Source: Panacibacter ginsenosidivorans
GTDB taxonomy: Bacteria > Bacteroidota > Bacteroidia > Chitinophagales > Chitinophagaceae
Reading direction: 5' to 3'
Assembly (NCBI RefSeq): GCF_007971225.1
Contig: NZ_CP042435.1
Coordinates: forward strand, 1,987,501 to 2,051,500
DNA length: 64,000 nt
The position numbers and the translations under genes are program-made. Shown here piece by piece: positions 19,695 through 29,276 of the stretch; position 1 is the stretch's first letter; every line of letters begins with the position of its first letter. The notes below the pieces were generated by a model, which saw only the letters and a list, made by a program, of their open reading frames with translations, made no database searches and had not been told where the DNA came from.

Positions 19695-21260
19695 TTACCA
19701 CAGACTTTTCTTTCTGCTACTGCTTCTGCCGCCAAGACCAAGCGCACCTAACAAACTGCGTGTAATAACAGAAGCTGCAGTACGCTCTACCTGTTTTACC
19801 GCGGCGCTATCAAAGAAACTTTTTTCTTTCGGCTGGCTTTTTTGTTCTTTCGCCTGTTGCTTCGCCTGCTCCTGCTCTTCCTGCTGTTGTTGTGTTTTCT
19901 TTGCGGCCTCTTCTAATTTTTCATTGAGAATTTCATAAGCACTTTCACTGTCAACTGTGCGGTTGTATTTATTGGCCAGTTTGCTTTTACTGATAAGTGC
20001 ATCAATTTCTACATCACTTAAAATATCCATACGGCTGCGTGGCGGACAAAGCATGGTGTGCACCAGTGGCGTAGGAATTCCTTTTTCATTAAGCACGGTA
20101 ACAAACGCTTCACCGGTTCCCATTTGCGTAAGCAAGTCTTCTGTTTTATAAAATTCAGTTTCGGGAAAATTTTCAGCGGCCTGCTTGATCGTTTTCCTGT
20201 CTGTCGCTGTAAATGCACGCAATGCATGCTGCACTTTTAATCCAAGCTGGCTAAGGATCGAAGCCGGAACATCCTGCGGGTTTTGCGTGCAGAAGAAAAT
20301 ACCAATGCCTTTTGAGCGTATCAGTTTTATTACGGTTTCAATATTCTTCAGCAATGCATCTGTTGCTTCTTCAAATAATAAATGTGCTTCATCAATAAAC
20401 ATGATGAGTTTTGGTTTATCCATATCTCCTTCTTCCGGGCATGTTGCATATAACTCCGCAAGCAACTGCAACATAAACGTAGAAAATAATTTCGGCCTGC
20501 TCTGCATATCTGTAACACGCAAAATATTTATCATACCATGACCATCATCACTGATGCGCATCAGGTCATCCACTTCAAAACTTGGCTCACCAAAAAATAT
20601 ATCGGCGCCCTGTTGCTGCAGTTCTACTACTTTGCGCAGGATAGTGCCGGTTGATGTAGAAGAAATACTGCCATATAATTTTGTCAGTTCATCTTTACCT
20701 TCGTTGCTGGCAAACTGTAACACTTTTATAAAATCTTTCAGATCCAGCAGTGGCAATTTATTATCATCACAATATTTAAAAAGCATGGCAACAAGCCCGC
20801 CCTGCGTATCATTCAGGCCAAGAATTTTGCTTAACAATATTGGACCAAATTCACTTACGGTTGCTCTTAAGCGTACACCCTTTTCATTGCTTAGTGTCAT
20901 CAACTCTACCGGAAATGCAGTCGGTTTATAATTTACATTTAAAAGTTTGCAACGTTCTGTGATCTTATCATTCAACGTTCCTGCAGCAGCAATACCACTA
21001 AGGTCACCTTTTATATCCATCATTACAACAGGCACACTTGCATCACTTAAAAATTCAGTAAGCAACTGCAATGTTTTTGTTTTACCCGTTCCTGTTGCGC
21101 CCGCTATCAAGCCATGTCTGTTCAACATTTTCAGTGGAATAAAAACATCTGCACCTGGCACCACATTTCCATCCAGCATAGCACAGCCGATCTTTACATG
21201 TTCGCCTTTAAAACTATACCCATCTTTTACAGCAGCAGAGAATTGATCTTGTGTTGGCAT
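19695..21260 (-). CDS. HerA-like ATPase, DUF853 (YjgR) family
   Basis: A 521-residue P-loop ATPase of the FtsK-HerA superfamily. Walker A is GATGTGKT (54-61) and Walker B is KLIMFIDEAHLLF (about 285-297). The characteristic CTQNPQDVPASILSQLG motif follows. The C-terminus has a Gln/Glu/Lys-rich coiled-coil-like stretch (about 440-480) and a basic Ser/Arg tail. Family members are widespread but not biochemically defined; no nuclease partner (NurA type) is adjacent. The repeat family flanks it on both sides. Confidence 0.88.
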   Translation of the reverse strand: MPTQDQFSAAVKDGYSFKGEHVKIGCAMLDGNVVPGADVFIPLKMLNRHGLIAGATGTGKTKTLQLLTEFLSDASVPVVMMDIKGDLSGIAAAGTLNDKITERCKLLNVNYKPTAFPVELMTLSNEKGVRLRATVSEFGPILLSKILGLNDTQGGLVAMLFKYCDDNKLPLLDLKDFIKVLQFASNEGKDELTKLYGSISSTSTGTILRKVVELQQQGADIFFGEPSFEVDDLMRISDDGHGMINILRVTDMQSRPKLFSTFMLQLLAELYATCPEEGDMDKPKLIMFIDEAHLLFEEATDALLKNIETVIKLIRSKGIGIFFCTQNPQDVPASILSQLGLKVQHALRAFTATDRKTIKQAAENFPETEFYKTEDLLTQMGTGEAFVTVLNEKGIPTPLVHTMLCPPRSRMDILSDVEIDALISKSKLANKYNRTVDSESAYEILNEKLEEAAKKTQQQQEEQEQAKQQAKEQKSQPKEKSFFDSAAVKQVERTAASVITRSLLGALGLGGRSSSRKKSLW

Positions 21261-21389
21261 TATAAAAGTTTTGGGAAAGTTAGGAGATTAGAAAATGTGA
21301 GAGAAATTTTTTGTACCGGGCTGTTGAATAGTTAGCATCGGCTGTTGCGTCGCACTCTTGTGCCATAAAATAATTTATCAGCATTTAAA
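21261..21389. repeat. Core repeat at 21345-21364 (+)
   Basis: GTTGCGTCGCACTCTTGTGC preceded by TTGTACCGGGCTGTTGAATAG, the outer motif. It lies upstream of the HerA-like gene start and downstream of the methyltransferase stop. Confidence 0.8.
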
Positions 21390-22040
21390 TTATACAACAA
21401 ACCTAATAATATCATCTTTTACTTCAACATTATACCTGCTATCTTTCTGTTTTATAAAATCAGTTAGTTGTTGAATAGTTGGATAATCTCCTTCACCGTT
21501 AAAACATCTTGCATCATCAATCAATAAAATATGATCAAATTTTTTGTTGCTGAATATTGCATCAAGCTCTTCAAAGATCGGGCAGTCCTTATCACCTTTT
21601 GCTGTTATTCCTGCGGAGTAATGACCGTCAAGCCAGAATATGGCTGGTTCATTTATATTTTTCAAAATTGATGGCAGCACCTGCCCGCTATCTCCCTGCA
21701 CGATGGTTATATTTTTATCATTGCTAAATCTTCTTTGCGCTTTCTCAAAAAGATCAGCACTTAACTCAATCGAAATTATTTTTTTGAAAAGCTTTTTTTG
21801 CGCTTCAACCATATCGCCCTTGTAAGTGCCGGTTTCCACTAAAATATTATTGCTGCATTTTTTTTGATACCATGCTATTGTATGTTGCTTTATAATATGT
21901 GGCGGTGGTGCCGGGCGGCCATTTTGTTTCCAGGTTTTGAGTTCCTGCCTGAGCTTATTATTATAGATCTGCTTTCGTATATTGTTTAGTAAAATTGGCG
22001 GAACCAATGGCTTCAAAATTTTTTTTATACTTGCTTTCAT
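21390..22040 (-). CDS. Class I SAM-dependent methyltransferase-like protein
   Basis: 216 residues with a Rossmann-type methyltransferase core from about residue 65: motif I VETGTYKGDMV, an acidic end of beta 2 (IISIELSADLF), VQGDSGQ, and FWLDGHYSAG near the active site. The N-terminal 60 residues are basic and helical. Similar proteins occur in polysaccharide or small-molecule methylation settings, but the substrate is not evident and no biosynthetic cluster surrounds it. Confidence 0.7.
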   Translation of the reverse strand: MKASIKKILKPLVPPILLNNIRKQIYNNKLRQELKTWKQNGRPAPPPHIIKQHTIAWYQKKCSNNILVETGTYKGDMVEAQKKLFKKIISIELSADLFEKAQRRFSNDKNITIVQGDSGQVLPSILKNINEPAIFWLDGHYSAGITAKGDKDCPIFEELDAIFSNKKFDHILLIDDARCFNGEGDYPTIQQLTDFIKQKDSRYNVEVKDDIIRFVV

Positions 22041-22275
22041 GTAATATTTTTCCTGCTTAACGATTTAAAACTAATTTATTTACAGCAGTTATAAAATGTT
22101 GCTATCAAAAAGTTGCCACACATACAAACCGCACAAGCGTGCGACGCAACGAAAGCTTAATACCTGTTCAAAAGCCCGGTCCATAAATTTTAGAATTCAA
22201 GATCTATTTATGCTTATTCTGCCGTAATTGTAATTACTATTTTTTTGAGTAACTTTCGAGAAACAATTCCCTATT
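22041..22275. repeat. Divergent gap with core repeat at 22131-22150 (-)
   Basis: GCACAAGCGTGCGACGCAAC followed by GAAAGCTTAA and the outer motif AAAGCCCGGTCCATAAATTT. The gap separates the methyltransferase and TPR gene starts, so this copy is not at a 3' end. A TAACTTTC box at 22250-22257 may be the TPR gene -7 element. Confidence 0.8.
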
Positions 22276-24021
22276 ATGAAATCTTTTCTGCTTGTGTTGC
22301 TTGCCGCCATATTGCTGTCATCAACATATATCTATAACAATACAACACAAAATAAGATCAGTAACGCAAAAGCATTACAAAATGTAGCTTACAAAAAAAG
22401 ATTGTCTTTTAGTTGCAGTCCAAACCTTGCTGCCATTGATTTCGATGATTCAACAACTGTTATTCCATTGCTGGAAGGATGGGGCGATTACCGCATGCCT
22501 GTAACCGAAGCCAATGACAGCGCTAAAATATATTTTGAACAAGGCATCAATATGTATTATGGATTTCACATTATTGAATCACTGGCATCTTTTGAAAAAG
22601 CTACACAGTTTGATAACAATTTTGCAATGGGTTACTGGGGCAAAGCCTTGGCTTATGGACCCAACATAAATGATCTTGGTTATGCTGCATCGCCTGATGC
22701 ACTAACGGCCATGCATAAAGCAAAAGAATTATACAATAATTGTACGCCGGTAGAAAAAGCTTTGATAGATGCGATGCAGGTAAGGTATTCAGCAGACACA
22801 ACACAGGCACGTGAAGTACTAAATCAATATTATGCAGATGCGATGAAAAAAGTGCATGCGCAATTTCCTGAAAGTGCTGATGCCGCTACGTTATATGCAG
22901 ATGCATTAATGGTGCAGCATCCCTGGGATTTTTATGATCATGAAGGCAAAGCAAAAGCATGGACCCCCGAAATTGTAAATACACTGGAAAAAATTTTAAA
23001 AACAAATCCAAAACATCCAGGTGCGGCGCATTATTATATTCATGCTGTTGAAGCATCCGATCATCCGGAAAGAGGCCTTGCTGTTGCAAAAGAATTGCCT
23101 TCACTAATGCCTGGTGTAGCGCACCTGGTGCACATGCCATCACATATTTATATACGCTCTGGCTATTACAAAGAAGGCGTTGATGTAAATGTAGCAGCCG
23201 TAAAAAGTTATTACAATTACCTTGGCCAATATGCGCCTGTTGTTAATAATAGCGTGCTCTATATTGTACACAATCTTCACATGCAGGCTACCTGTGCAAA
23301 CATGGATGGCCGTTATGCGGATGCTTTGAAATTTTCCAATGATTGCAGGAATAGTTCCGATAGCAGTTTTCTTGATTTTGGCGGTTACCTTGGCGCATAT
23401 GCGCAGTATATTTATATGACGCCTGTTTTTACAATGATACGTTTTGGAAAATGGGATGATATTCTTAGTCTCCCTGCTATTTCTGAAAAACACGTGTATG
23501 CAAATCTTATATGGCATTATGCACGTGGACTTGCACTGGCAAGAAAACAACAAACAGACAGGGCAGAAAATGAGTTAGCAATGTTGCGCAGGGATATGAA
23601 CGATCCGCAGTTGCTGGAACATCCAACAGCATTTAACCCTGCTATTGCCGGTGCAGGCGTTGCAGAAAAAGTATTGGAAGGCGTAATTGCTGAAGAAAAC
23701 GGGCACTTAGACATATCCATAGAATTATTAACTGTTGCCATGGGCAAAGAAGATAATATGCTTTACAACGAGCCAAAGGACTGGGTGCACCCGGTGCGGC
23801 AATACCTGGGTAATGTGTTACTAAGATCAGGCGCACTTAGTGATGCAGAAAAAGCTTTCAGGGAAGACCTGAAACAAAACCCCAATAATGGCTGGTCGCT
23901 TACCGGGCTTGCAACAGCATTAATTATGCAAGGCAATACCAATGAAAGTTTGAAAGCACAACGACAAGCTAAAGAAGCTTTTGCAAGAGCAGATACAAAA
24001 ATAACTGCAGCAGTGTTTTAG
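22276..24021 (+). CDS. Exported TPR-repeat protein
   Basis: 581 residues with an N-terminal signal peptide or anchor (KSFLLVLLAAILLSSTYIY). Tetratricopeptide-like helical repeats run from about residue 85 (AKIYFEQGINMYYGFHIIESLASFEKA) to the C-terminus (GALSDAEKAFREDLKQNP). The His-rich motifs HPGAAHYYIHAVEASDHPER and VHMPSHIYIRSGYY are conserved in this Bacteroidota/Proteobacteria TPR family and suggest metal binding, but no catalytic function is established. Confidence 0.75.
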   Translation: MKSFLLVLLAAILLSSTYIYNNTTQNKISNAKALQNVAYKKRLSFSCSPNLAAIDFDDSTTVIPLLEGWGDYRMPVTEANDSAKIYFEQGINMYYGFHIIESLASFEKATQFDNNFAMGYWGKALAYGPNINDLGYAASPDALTAMHKAKELYNNCTPVEKALIDAMQVRYSADTTQAREVLNQYYADAMKKVHAQFPESADAATLYADALMVQHPWDFYDHEGKAKAWTPEIVNTLEKILKTNPKHPGAAHYYIHAVEASDHPERGLAVAKELPSLMPGVAHLVHMPSHIYIRSGYYKEGVDVNVAAVKSYYNYLGQYAPVVNNSVLYIVHNLHMQATCANMDGRYADALKFSNDCRNSSDSSFLDFGGYLGAYAQYIYMTPVFTMIRFGKWDDILSLPAISEKHVYANLIWHYARGLALARKQQTDRAENELAMLRRDMNDPQLLEHPTAFNPAIAGAGVAEKVLEGVIAEENGHLDISIELLTVAMGKEDNMLYNEPKDWVHPVRQYLGNVLLRSGALSDAEKAFREDLKQNPNNGWSLTGLATALIMQGNTNESLKAQRQAKEAFARADTKITAAVF

Positions 24022-24170
24022 TAGTGATATTTATGAGCCCGGCTGCATAACATGCATTAAGCTTTTGTTGCGTCGCACTCTTGTACAATGGAAATTCTAT
24101 GCAGCAATAAAAAGGTCAAATAGATATTACACTATTTGACCTTTTTAATTTTCATGCTATTCAACTATTT
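24022..24170. repeat. Core repeat at 24067-24086 (+) in convergent gap
   Basis: A textbook half unit: outer TTTATGAGCCCGGCT (24031-24045), ATTAAGCTTTT, core GTTGCGTCGCACTCTTGTAC, inner arm ending ATGCAGCAATAA. It is followed directly by a bidirectional terminator. Confidence 0.88.
24109..24146. terminator. Bidirectional terminator
   Basis: A 15-bp perfect stem (24109-24123 with 24132-24146; AAAAAGGTCAAATAG and its complement), 8-nt loop, with A/T tails on both sides. It serves the convergent TPR and DUF4293 genes. Confidence 0.85.
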
Positions 24171-24590
24171 TTATCTCAGTCTATCTACGCTCTTAACCAG
24201 CTTCTCATCTTTATAAATATTGCGGATAGCCAGTAATAGGAATATAGGGATAAGAATAACAACAGGTGCAGTAAGGTCATAATTACCTTCAGCATATTTG
24301 GAGTTTACATAAGAAAAACAAAGAAAGATCAGCAAAACAGATGCAGCGAAAGTTGCAAAAACTATTTTCATCTGCATCTTCCTGTCTTTATATAGAAAAA
24401 TAGTTACCAGTGCTGCAATACCCACTGCTACTGCTGCTATAACAATGGGAATGGTGGTTGTTGAATTCAAAGAAACCAGTAACCGCTGCGGATCATTAAT
24501 AAGATGCCCTGTATAAAAAGAAACCTTTAATGAAAGGAAAGCACAAACTGCTGCCAGTAATAACCAAACGGATTGTATTCTTTGTATCAT
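24171..24590 (-). CDS. DUF4293-family inner-membrane protein
   Basis: 139 residues with four predicted transmembrane helices (first at VWLLLAAVCAFLSL, last at VILIPIFLLLAIRNIY) and the family start MIQRIQSVWLLLA. DUF4293 is typical of Bacteroidota; function unknown. It is a single-gene unit with the terminator 25 bp past its stop. Confidence 0.85.
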   Translation of the reverse strand: MIQRIQSVWLLLAAVCAFLSLKVSFYTGHLINDPQRLLVSLNSTTTIPIVIAAVAVGIAALVTIFLYKDRKMQMKIVFATFAASVLLIFLCFSYVNSKYAEGNYDLTAPVVILIPIFLLLAIRNIYKDEKLVKSVDRLR

Positions 24591-24861
24591 TAGTAATCAT
24601 TTTAGAAGAGTAAAAATAAACAACCATTCTTTGAACATAAAATAATTGTGCACAGGACATTTAAAAAGCAAAATTCAAAAATCAAAAGATAGGGCTATTG
24701 ATTTGCATTTTGTTGCGCATTGTTCAGAACGTATAAGTGAGTGACACAACCGGCGATGCCATGAAAACTATAGTTTATTACATAAAAAACCAACTCAAAA
24801 CCCAAAACAGTAAACCCAAAACTTGCTTTATATTTGCAACCCGTTTAATAGAATTAATAAT
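24591..24861. repeat. Divergent gap with core repeat at 24731-24750 (-)
   Basis: GTATAAGTGAGTGACACAAC (TGTCAC subtype), preceded by GTTCAGAACG and followed by CGGCGATGCCATGAAAAC. No SRP RNA-like structure was seen although ffh is adjacent. Confidence 0.8.
24829..24836 (+). promoter_or_regulatory. TATATTTG -7 box of ffh
   Basis: Perfect TAnnTTTG match, 25 bp before the ffh ATG. No clear TTTG -33 element. Confidence 0.5.
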
Positions 24862-26181
24862 ATGTTTAATAATCTTACCGAGCGTTTAGAAAGTGCATTT
24901 AAGAACCTGAAGGGCGAGGCACGCATTAATGACCTGAATATTGCCAATACACTAAAAGATATTCGACGTGCATTGATTGATGCAGACGTTAACTATAAAA
25001 TTGCAAAAGAGTTTACCGACAAGGTAAAAGAAAAAGCAACAGGCAGTAAAGTTATCAATGCCATCAGTCCGGGCCAGTTGATGGTGAAAATTGTGCAGGA
25101 TGAGCTGACCGAATTAATGGGCGGTGAAGAAGCGCAGTTCAATATCACAGGCAACCCTGCTATAATACTGATCGCTGGTTTACAAGGTAGTGGTAAAACA
25201 ACATTCAGTGGTAAGCTGGCTAACTACCTGAAAACAAAAAAAGGTAAATCACCTTTATTGGTGGCAGCAGATATTTATCGTCCTGCGGCTATTGACCAGT
25301 TGATGGTGTTGGGCGAACAGATAGGCGTGGATGTATATAGTGAAAGAGAGAATAAAGATGCAGTAGCTATTGCACAAAATGCCATTAAAGAAGCAAAGAG
25401 TAAGAATAAGAATGTTATCATCATAGATACTGCCGGCCGTCTTGCTGTTGATGAAGTGATGATGACCGAAGTGGCGAATATTAAAGATGCTGTAAAGCCA
25501 CAGGAAATATTATTTGTGGTTGATAGTATGACCGGCCAGGACGCCGTAAATACAGCCAAAGCATTTAATGAGCGTCTTGATTTCAGCGGAGTAGTGTTAA
25601 CCAAACTCGATGGTGATACAAGAGGTGGTGCTGCCCTTTCTATTAAGTACACTGTAGAAAAACCTATCAAGTTTGTAAGCAGTGGTGAAAAGCTTGATAC
25701 GCTCGACGTTTTCTACCCTGATCGTATGGCGCAACGCATACTGGGCATGGGTGATATTACTTCATTAGTTGAAAAAGCACAATCACAGTTTGATGAAGAA
25801 CAAGCAAAGAAACTGGAGAAGAAAATCCGCAAGAATCAATTTGATTTCCAGGATTTCTTAGAACAGTTGCAGCAGATCAAAAAAATGGGAAATCTCAAAG
25901 ACCTGATGGGTATGATTCCCGGTATGGGCAAAGCCATTAAGGATGTTGATATAAGCGATGATGCTTTTAAAGGAGTAGAAGCAATGATTAGTTCTATGAC
26001 ACCTTACGAAAGGGCCAATCCTGATAGCATTACACCAAGCCGCAGGCAACGTATAGCAAAAGGTTGTGGCAAAGAAATGGCGGATGTAAATGCATTTATG
26101 AAACAGTTCGATCAGATGCGCCAGATGATGAAGATGATGAACAAAATGCCAATGGGCAAAATGCCAGGCATGAGAAGGTGA
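24862..26181 (+). CDS. ffh: Signal recognition particle GTPase Ffh
   Basis: Binds signal sequences and SRP RNA to target membrane proteins co-translationally. 439 residues from the ATG at 24862 (MFNNLTERLESAF, the standard N-terminus); the upstream frame to 24823 overlaps the promoter and is rejected. N domain, then G domain with GLQGSGKTT (G1), DTAGRL (G3) and TKLDGDTRGG (G4), then the Met-rich M domain with SRRQRIAKGCG RNA-binding motif and a tail of MxxMxxM repeats. Complete. Confidence 0.98.
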   Translation: MFNNLTERLESAFKNLKGEARINDLNIANTLKDIRRALIDADVNYKIAKEFTDKVKEKATGSKVINAISPGQLMVKIVQDELTELMGGEEAQFNITGNPAIILIAGLQGSGKTTFSGKLANYLKTKKGKSPLLVAADIYRPAAIDQLMVLGEQIGVDVYSERENKDAVAIAQNAIKEAKSKNKNVIIIDTAGRLAVDEVMMTEVANIKDAVKPQEILFVVDSMTGQDAVNTAKAFNERLDFSGVVLTKLDGDTRGGAALSIKYTVEKPIKFVSSGEKLDTLDVFYPDRMAQRILGMGDITSLVEKAQSQFDEEQAKKLEKKIRKNQFDFQDFLEQLQQIKKMGNLKDLMGMIPGMGKAIKDVDISDDAFKGVEAMISSMTPYERANPDSITPSRRQRIAKGCGKEMADVNAFMKQFDQMRQMMKMMNKMPMGKMPGMRR

Positions 26182-26419
26182 TTTTCATTTCGGATTTTTG
26201 ATTTCAGATCTGGGTTTAATGTGTACAGCTTAAGTTGTGAATTTTTTTTGAATCCGGCTAAAGTTTTACATGGCATCGTTCCTTGCGTCGCACATTTATA
26301 CGCTTTATTCATTAATAAACTTACTAAAGCTTCACCTTGTCAACCTATCAACACTTCAACTAAAATAACTTCACCGAATATTTTAATTTATAGACAACAG
26401 TACTGATATTTGCAGATGA
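26182..26419. repeat. Core repeat, degenerate, at 26282-26301 (+)
   Basis: CTTGCGTCGCACATTTATAC preceded by ATCCGGCTAAAG (outer motif) and ATGGCATCGT. It lies between ffh and the proline dehydrogenase gene, both on plus. A TATTTG near 26407 may be the downstream -7 box. Confidence 0.65.
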
Positions 26420-27619
26420 ATGACTGTTAGTATGGATCTATCCTTCGACAACACTGAGACCGCCTTTGCTTATAAAAGCGATAAAGAATTAAAAAGTGGA
26501 CGCTGGCTGCTCAAAACCATGCATTACCCATGGTTTGTGGCTGTTGGTTCCCGCCTTACCCCTTTTCTCATGAAAACAGGGTTGCCTGTTCATGGCATCA
26601 TCCGAAAAACTATTTTCAAACAATTTGTTGGCGGCGAAACACTCGAAGATACCAAGCATGTTTGCAAATTACTGGCAGATCATAATGTGCAGGTAATACT
26701 TGATTATGGTGTGGAAGGAAAAGAGAGTGAAGAAAATTTTGATCATGCAACAGAAGAATTTATAAACGTAATTAACTATGCTGCATCTCAGGAAAAAATC
26801 CCATTCATCAGTGTAAAAGTTACTGCCATTGCCCGTTTCGGCTTATTACAAACATTGGATGAAGCACCCCGCTTACGCAGTGGCATACATGATCATGAAG
26901 AAGAAACAGCAGAAAAAGACAGGGTATACGACCGTATGTATCGTATATGTGAAGCGGCTGCTGAAAAAGGAATTGGCGTATTGGTAGATGCAGAAGAAAG
27001 CTGGATACAGGATCCGGTAGACAGACTGGTAATAGATATGATGTCGATCTTCAACAAAGAAAAACCGATCGTATATAACACCATTCAACTCTATCGGCAC
27101 GACAGGTTGCAGTTTCTAAAGATGAGCCATCGTATTGCCAAACAAAAACAGTTTAAGATGGCAGTTAAACTGGTGCGCGGCGCTTACATGGAAAAAGAAA
27201 GAAGCCGCGCAGAAGATAGAAGCTATCCCTCTCCTATTCAACCCGATAAAAAGAGCACTGATAGAGATTATAATGAGGCTGTTCGTTATTGCATAGATAA
27301 TATTCAGGATATTGCTGTTATTGTGGCATCTCATAATGAAGAGAGTAACTTACTAGCTGCACGCTTGCTGCATGAAAAAGGTCTTTCACATAATAATCCT
27401 AATGTTCATTTCTCCCAACTCTATGGAATGAGTGACAATGTTACTTTTAATCTTGCAAAAGCAGGTTACTCTGTGAGTAAATATTTACCCTTTGGGCCGA
27501 TACGCGAAGTGATTCCTTACCTCATGCGCCGTGCCCAGGAAAATACCAGCGTAAGCGGTCAGACTGGTCGTGAACTTTCTCTCATTAATAAAGAACTCGA
27601 AAGAAGAAAAGCCGGATAA
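26420..27619 (+). CDS. Proline dehydrogenase (monofunctional)
   Basis: FAD-dependent oxidation of proline to pyrroline-5-carboxylate, the first step of proline degradation. 399 residues, the size of monofunctional enzymes; no P5C dehydrogenase domain. The TIM-barrel signature strands are visible (VQVILDYGVEGKE, IPFISVKVTAIAR, GVLVDAEESWIQ, MAVKLVRGAYMEKER, FGPIREVIPYLMRRAQEN). The last motif and the lysine in VKLVRGAYM line the active site. Start could instead be ATG at 26432. It probably has its own promoter with a very short leader. Confidence 0.93.
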   Translation: MTVSMDLSFDNTETAFAYKSDKELKSGRWLLKTMHYPWFVAVGSRLTPFLMKTGLPVHGIIRKTIFKQFVGGETLEDTKHVCKLLADHNVQVILDYGVEGKESEENFDHATEEFINVINYAASQEKIPFISVKVTAIARFGLLQTLDEAPRLRSGIHDHEEETAEKDRVYDRMYRICEAAAEKGIGVLVDAEESWIQDPVDRLVIDMMSIFNKEKPIVYNTIQLYRHDRLQFLKMSHRIAKQKQFKMAVKLVRGAYMEKERSRAEDRSYPSPIQPDKKSTDRDYNEAVRYCIDNIQDIAVIVASHNEESNLLAARLLHEKGLSHNNPNVHFSQLYGMSDNVTFNLAKAGYSVSKYLPFGPIREVIPYLMRRAQENTSVSGQTGRELSLINKELERRKAG

Positions 27620-27970
27620 TGTTATGATTCCAGCTTTGGTTTTTTATGGCGTCGCCTGTTGTGTCACTCACTTGTACTTCCTGTTAACTATTGTGCAAAA
27701 TGTCCGCTATAAATTGCAAACCCGCAAATGTTGGTAAGCTTATTATCAGAAATAATTTCTTCCCGGCTACAATTTCAAATTACAATTTAATAGTCTTAAC
27801 TGTTTAACAGCTAATGATTTCAAAAAGTTAAATAGCTTTTGCAAACGCAGCAAATACTTTGCAACTAATAGTCCTCTTTAGTAACGGCATGCTTTTTGAA
27901 AATTTGTACTTGATAAATCTGAAAGATTAATTACTCACTGGAAAAGGTATTAAACTTAAAGAATGTTTTT
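27620..27970. repeat. 351-bp gap with core repeat at 27658-27677 (+)
   Basis: GTTGTGTCACTCACTTGTAC preceded by ATGGCGTCGCCT, 39 bp after the proline dehydrogenase stop. The remaining 290 bp are AT-rich; I see no terminator hairpin or gene, and only weak TTTG/TACTTTG words near 27855-27885 as promoter candidates for the esterase. Confidence 0.75.
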
Positions 27971-28993
27971 ATGTCAATACAAATTATGAGTATGAAGACG
28001 GGCAGCATATATACGATCCTGATTGCAATTATTTCACTAGCGTTATTTAATTCCTGTTCGAAGAGTAACAGTTATAATAATATTGTAACTCCACCCAATA
28101 CTTCAGGTGATGTTATTACCAATCTTTCATATGGATCTAATATAGACTGGAAAGGCCAGACCGAAGATTTAAAACTTGATGTTTACTTACCGCCAAACCG
28201 TGTTGCAGGAGCAAAGTATCCTTTGATATTATGGGTGCATGGGGGTGGCTTCTTAGTAGGCGATAAAGAATCTGCCAAAACATTTTCATCAGATATGGCA
28301 GCAAGAGGTTTTGTAACAGCCCCTATTGACTATAGGCTAGGCTGGACAAAAAGCGAAACCAATACATGCGATGGCGATTCAGTGCAAGCTAAGGAAGCGT
28401 TTTATCGTGCACAGCAAGATGCAAGGGCAGCTCTTCGCTATCTCGTTGCTAATGCCGATAAATATTCAATTGACACAAACTGGATCTTTATTGGTGGCGC
28501 AAGTGCTGGTGGCGTAACCTCTTTAAACCTCCCTTATTTTACACAAGAAGTTGCAGACTCTTATTTGGGTACTGCACTAACTTCTAAATTAGGGCCGCTT
28601 AATGCAGACAACTCACTCACAAATTCATTTACTATAAAAGGGATAATGTCAATGTGGGGTGCAGTTGGTGATCTTGGTATTATTACAAGACAAAATGCGG
28701 TTCCCACCATTTTCTTTCATGGAACAGCCGATGCAGTGGTACCATTTGATATTGATCATTTCTATCTGTGCGATAGTTATCCATTGGCTTATGGCACCAA
28801 ACCGGTTTACGATTTACTAACCAGTTTTGGAACACCCGCAGTTGCGCACGTAGAACCTGGTGGTGGCCATGGGGTATTTACTGATGATTTTCGTGCAGAT
28901 AACAGTGCCTGCTTTCTTAACAGCCTGATGGCCGATGGCAAAGAACCGGAAAGAGGTTATTATATAGGCGATAATGCGTCAAGCTGTCGTTAA
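27971..28993 (+). CDS. Alpha/beta-hydrolase lipoprotein (esterase, BD-FAE-like)
   Basis: 340 residues with a lipoprotein signal ending LFNSC, so probably membrane-tethered. The esterase features are an oxyanion-hole HGGGF (LWVHGGGFLVG), the nucleophile elbow GGASAGG with Ser, an Asp in FFHGTADAVVPFD and a His in EPGGGHGVF. This fits carboxylesterase/polysaccharide deacetylating esterase families (acetyl or feruloyl type). Extra Cys residues (TCDGD, YLCDS, ACFLN, SSCR) suggest disulfides outside the cytoplasm. ATG at 27971 or 27992 could start it; the latter gives a more compact signal (MKTGSIYTI). Confidence 0.8.
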   Translation: MSIQIMSMKTGSIYTILIAIISLALFNSCSKSNSYNNIVTPPNTSGDVITNLSYGSNIDWKGQTEDLKLDVYLPPNRVAGAKYPLILWVHGGGFLVGDKESAKTFSSDMAARGFVTAPIDYRLGWTKSETNTCDGDSVQAKEAFYRAQQDARAALRYLVANADKYSIDTNWIFIGGASAGGVTSLNLPYFTQEVADSYLGTALTSKLGPLNADNSLTNSFTIKGIMSMWGAVGDLGIITRQNAVPTIFFHGTADAVVPFDIDHFYLCDSYPLAYGTKPVYDLLTSFGTPAVAHVEPGGGHGVFTDDFRADNSACFLNSLMADGKEPERGYYIGDNASSCR

Positions 28994-29012
28994 AAAAATG
29001 TTGCTTATTATC

Positions 29013-29050
29013 AACCGGCATTAGTTAACGATGCCGGTTTTTATTTTTTG
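29013..29050 (+). terminator. Intrinsic terminator after the esterase gene
   Basis: AACCGGCAT (29013-29021) pairs with ATGCCGGTT (29031-29039), followed by TTTATTTTTT. It lies 20 bp past the stop. Confidence 0.88.
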
Positions 29051-29264
29051 TGGTCATAGTTTCTTTTATCCATTAAGCTTTTGTTGCGTCGCACTCTTGT
29101 ACTGAAGATAGGCTATCAGCTGTTGGCTGTTAGCTAATGGATAACAGCTCAATAAAGAAATGAAAGTATAAGTGAGTGACACAACAGGCGATGCTATGAA
29201 ACACAGCAGTTTGCCCCCAAATCTTCAGTAAAAAACTACAAACCATAAACTACGATCTGTATTC

Positions 29265-29272
29265 TATCTTTG
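29265..29272 (+). promoter_or_regulatory. TATCTTTG -7 box abutting rlmN start
   Basis: Perfect TAnnTTTG, ending 4 bp before the ATG at 29277. This implies a leaderless or near-leaderless transcript. Confidence 0.5.
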
Positions 29273-29276
29273 CGGC

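Larger units (their letters stand above)
28994..29276. repeat. Gap with terminator and facing pair of core repeats
   Basis: Cores at 29083-29102 (+, TGCGTCGC subtype) and 29166-29185 (-, TGTGTCAC subtype) face each other. The spacer has nested CTATCAGCTG/GGCTGTTAGCTAA sequence (29110-29150). The left core is preceded by ATTAAGCTTTT. Confidence 0.85.

Noticed and set aside
24591-24861. SRP RNA gene next to ffh
   Set aside because: No GGAA-tetraloop hairpin or terminator-closed RNA-like structure is visible; the gap holds only a core repeat and promoter.
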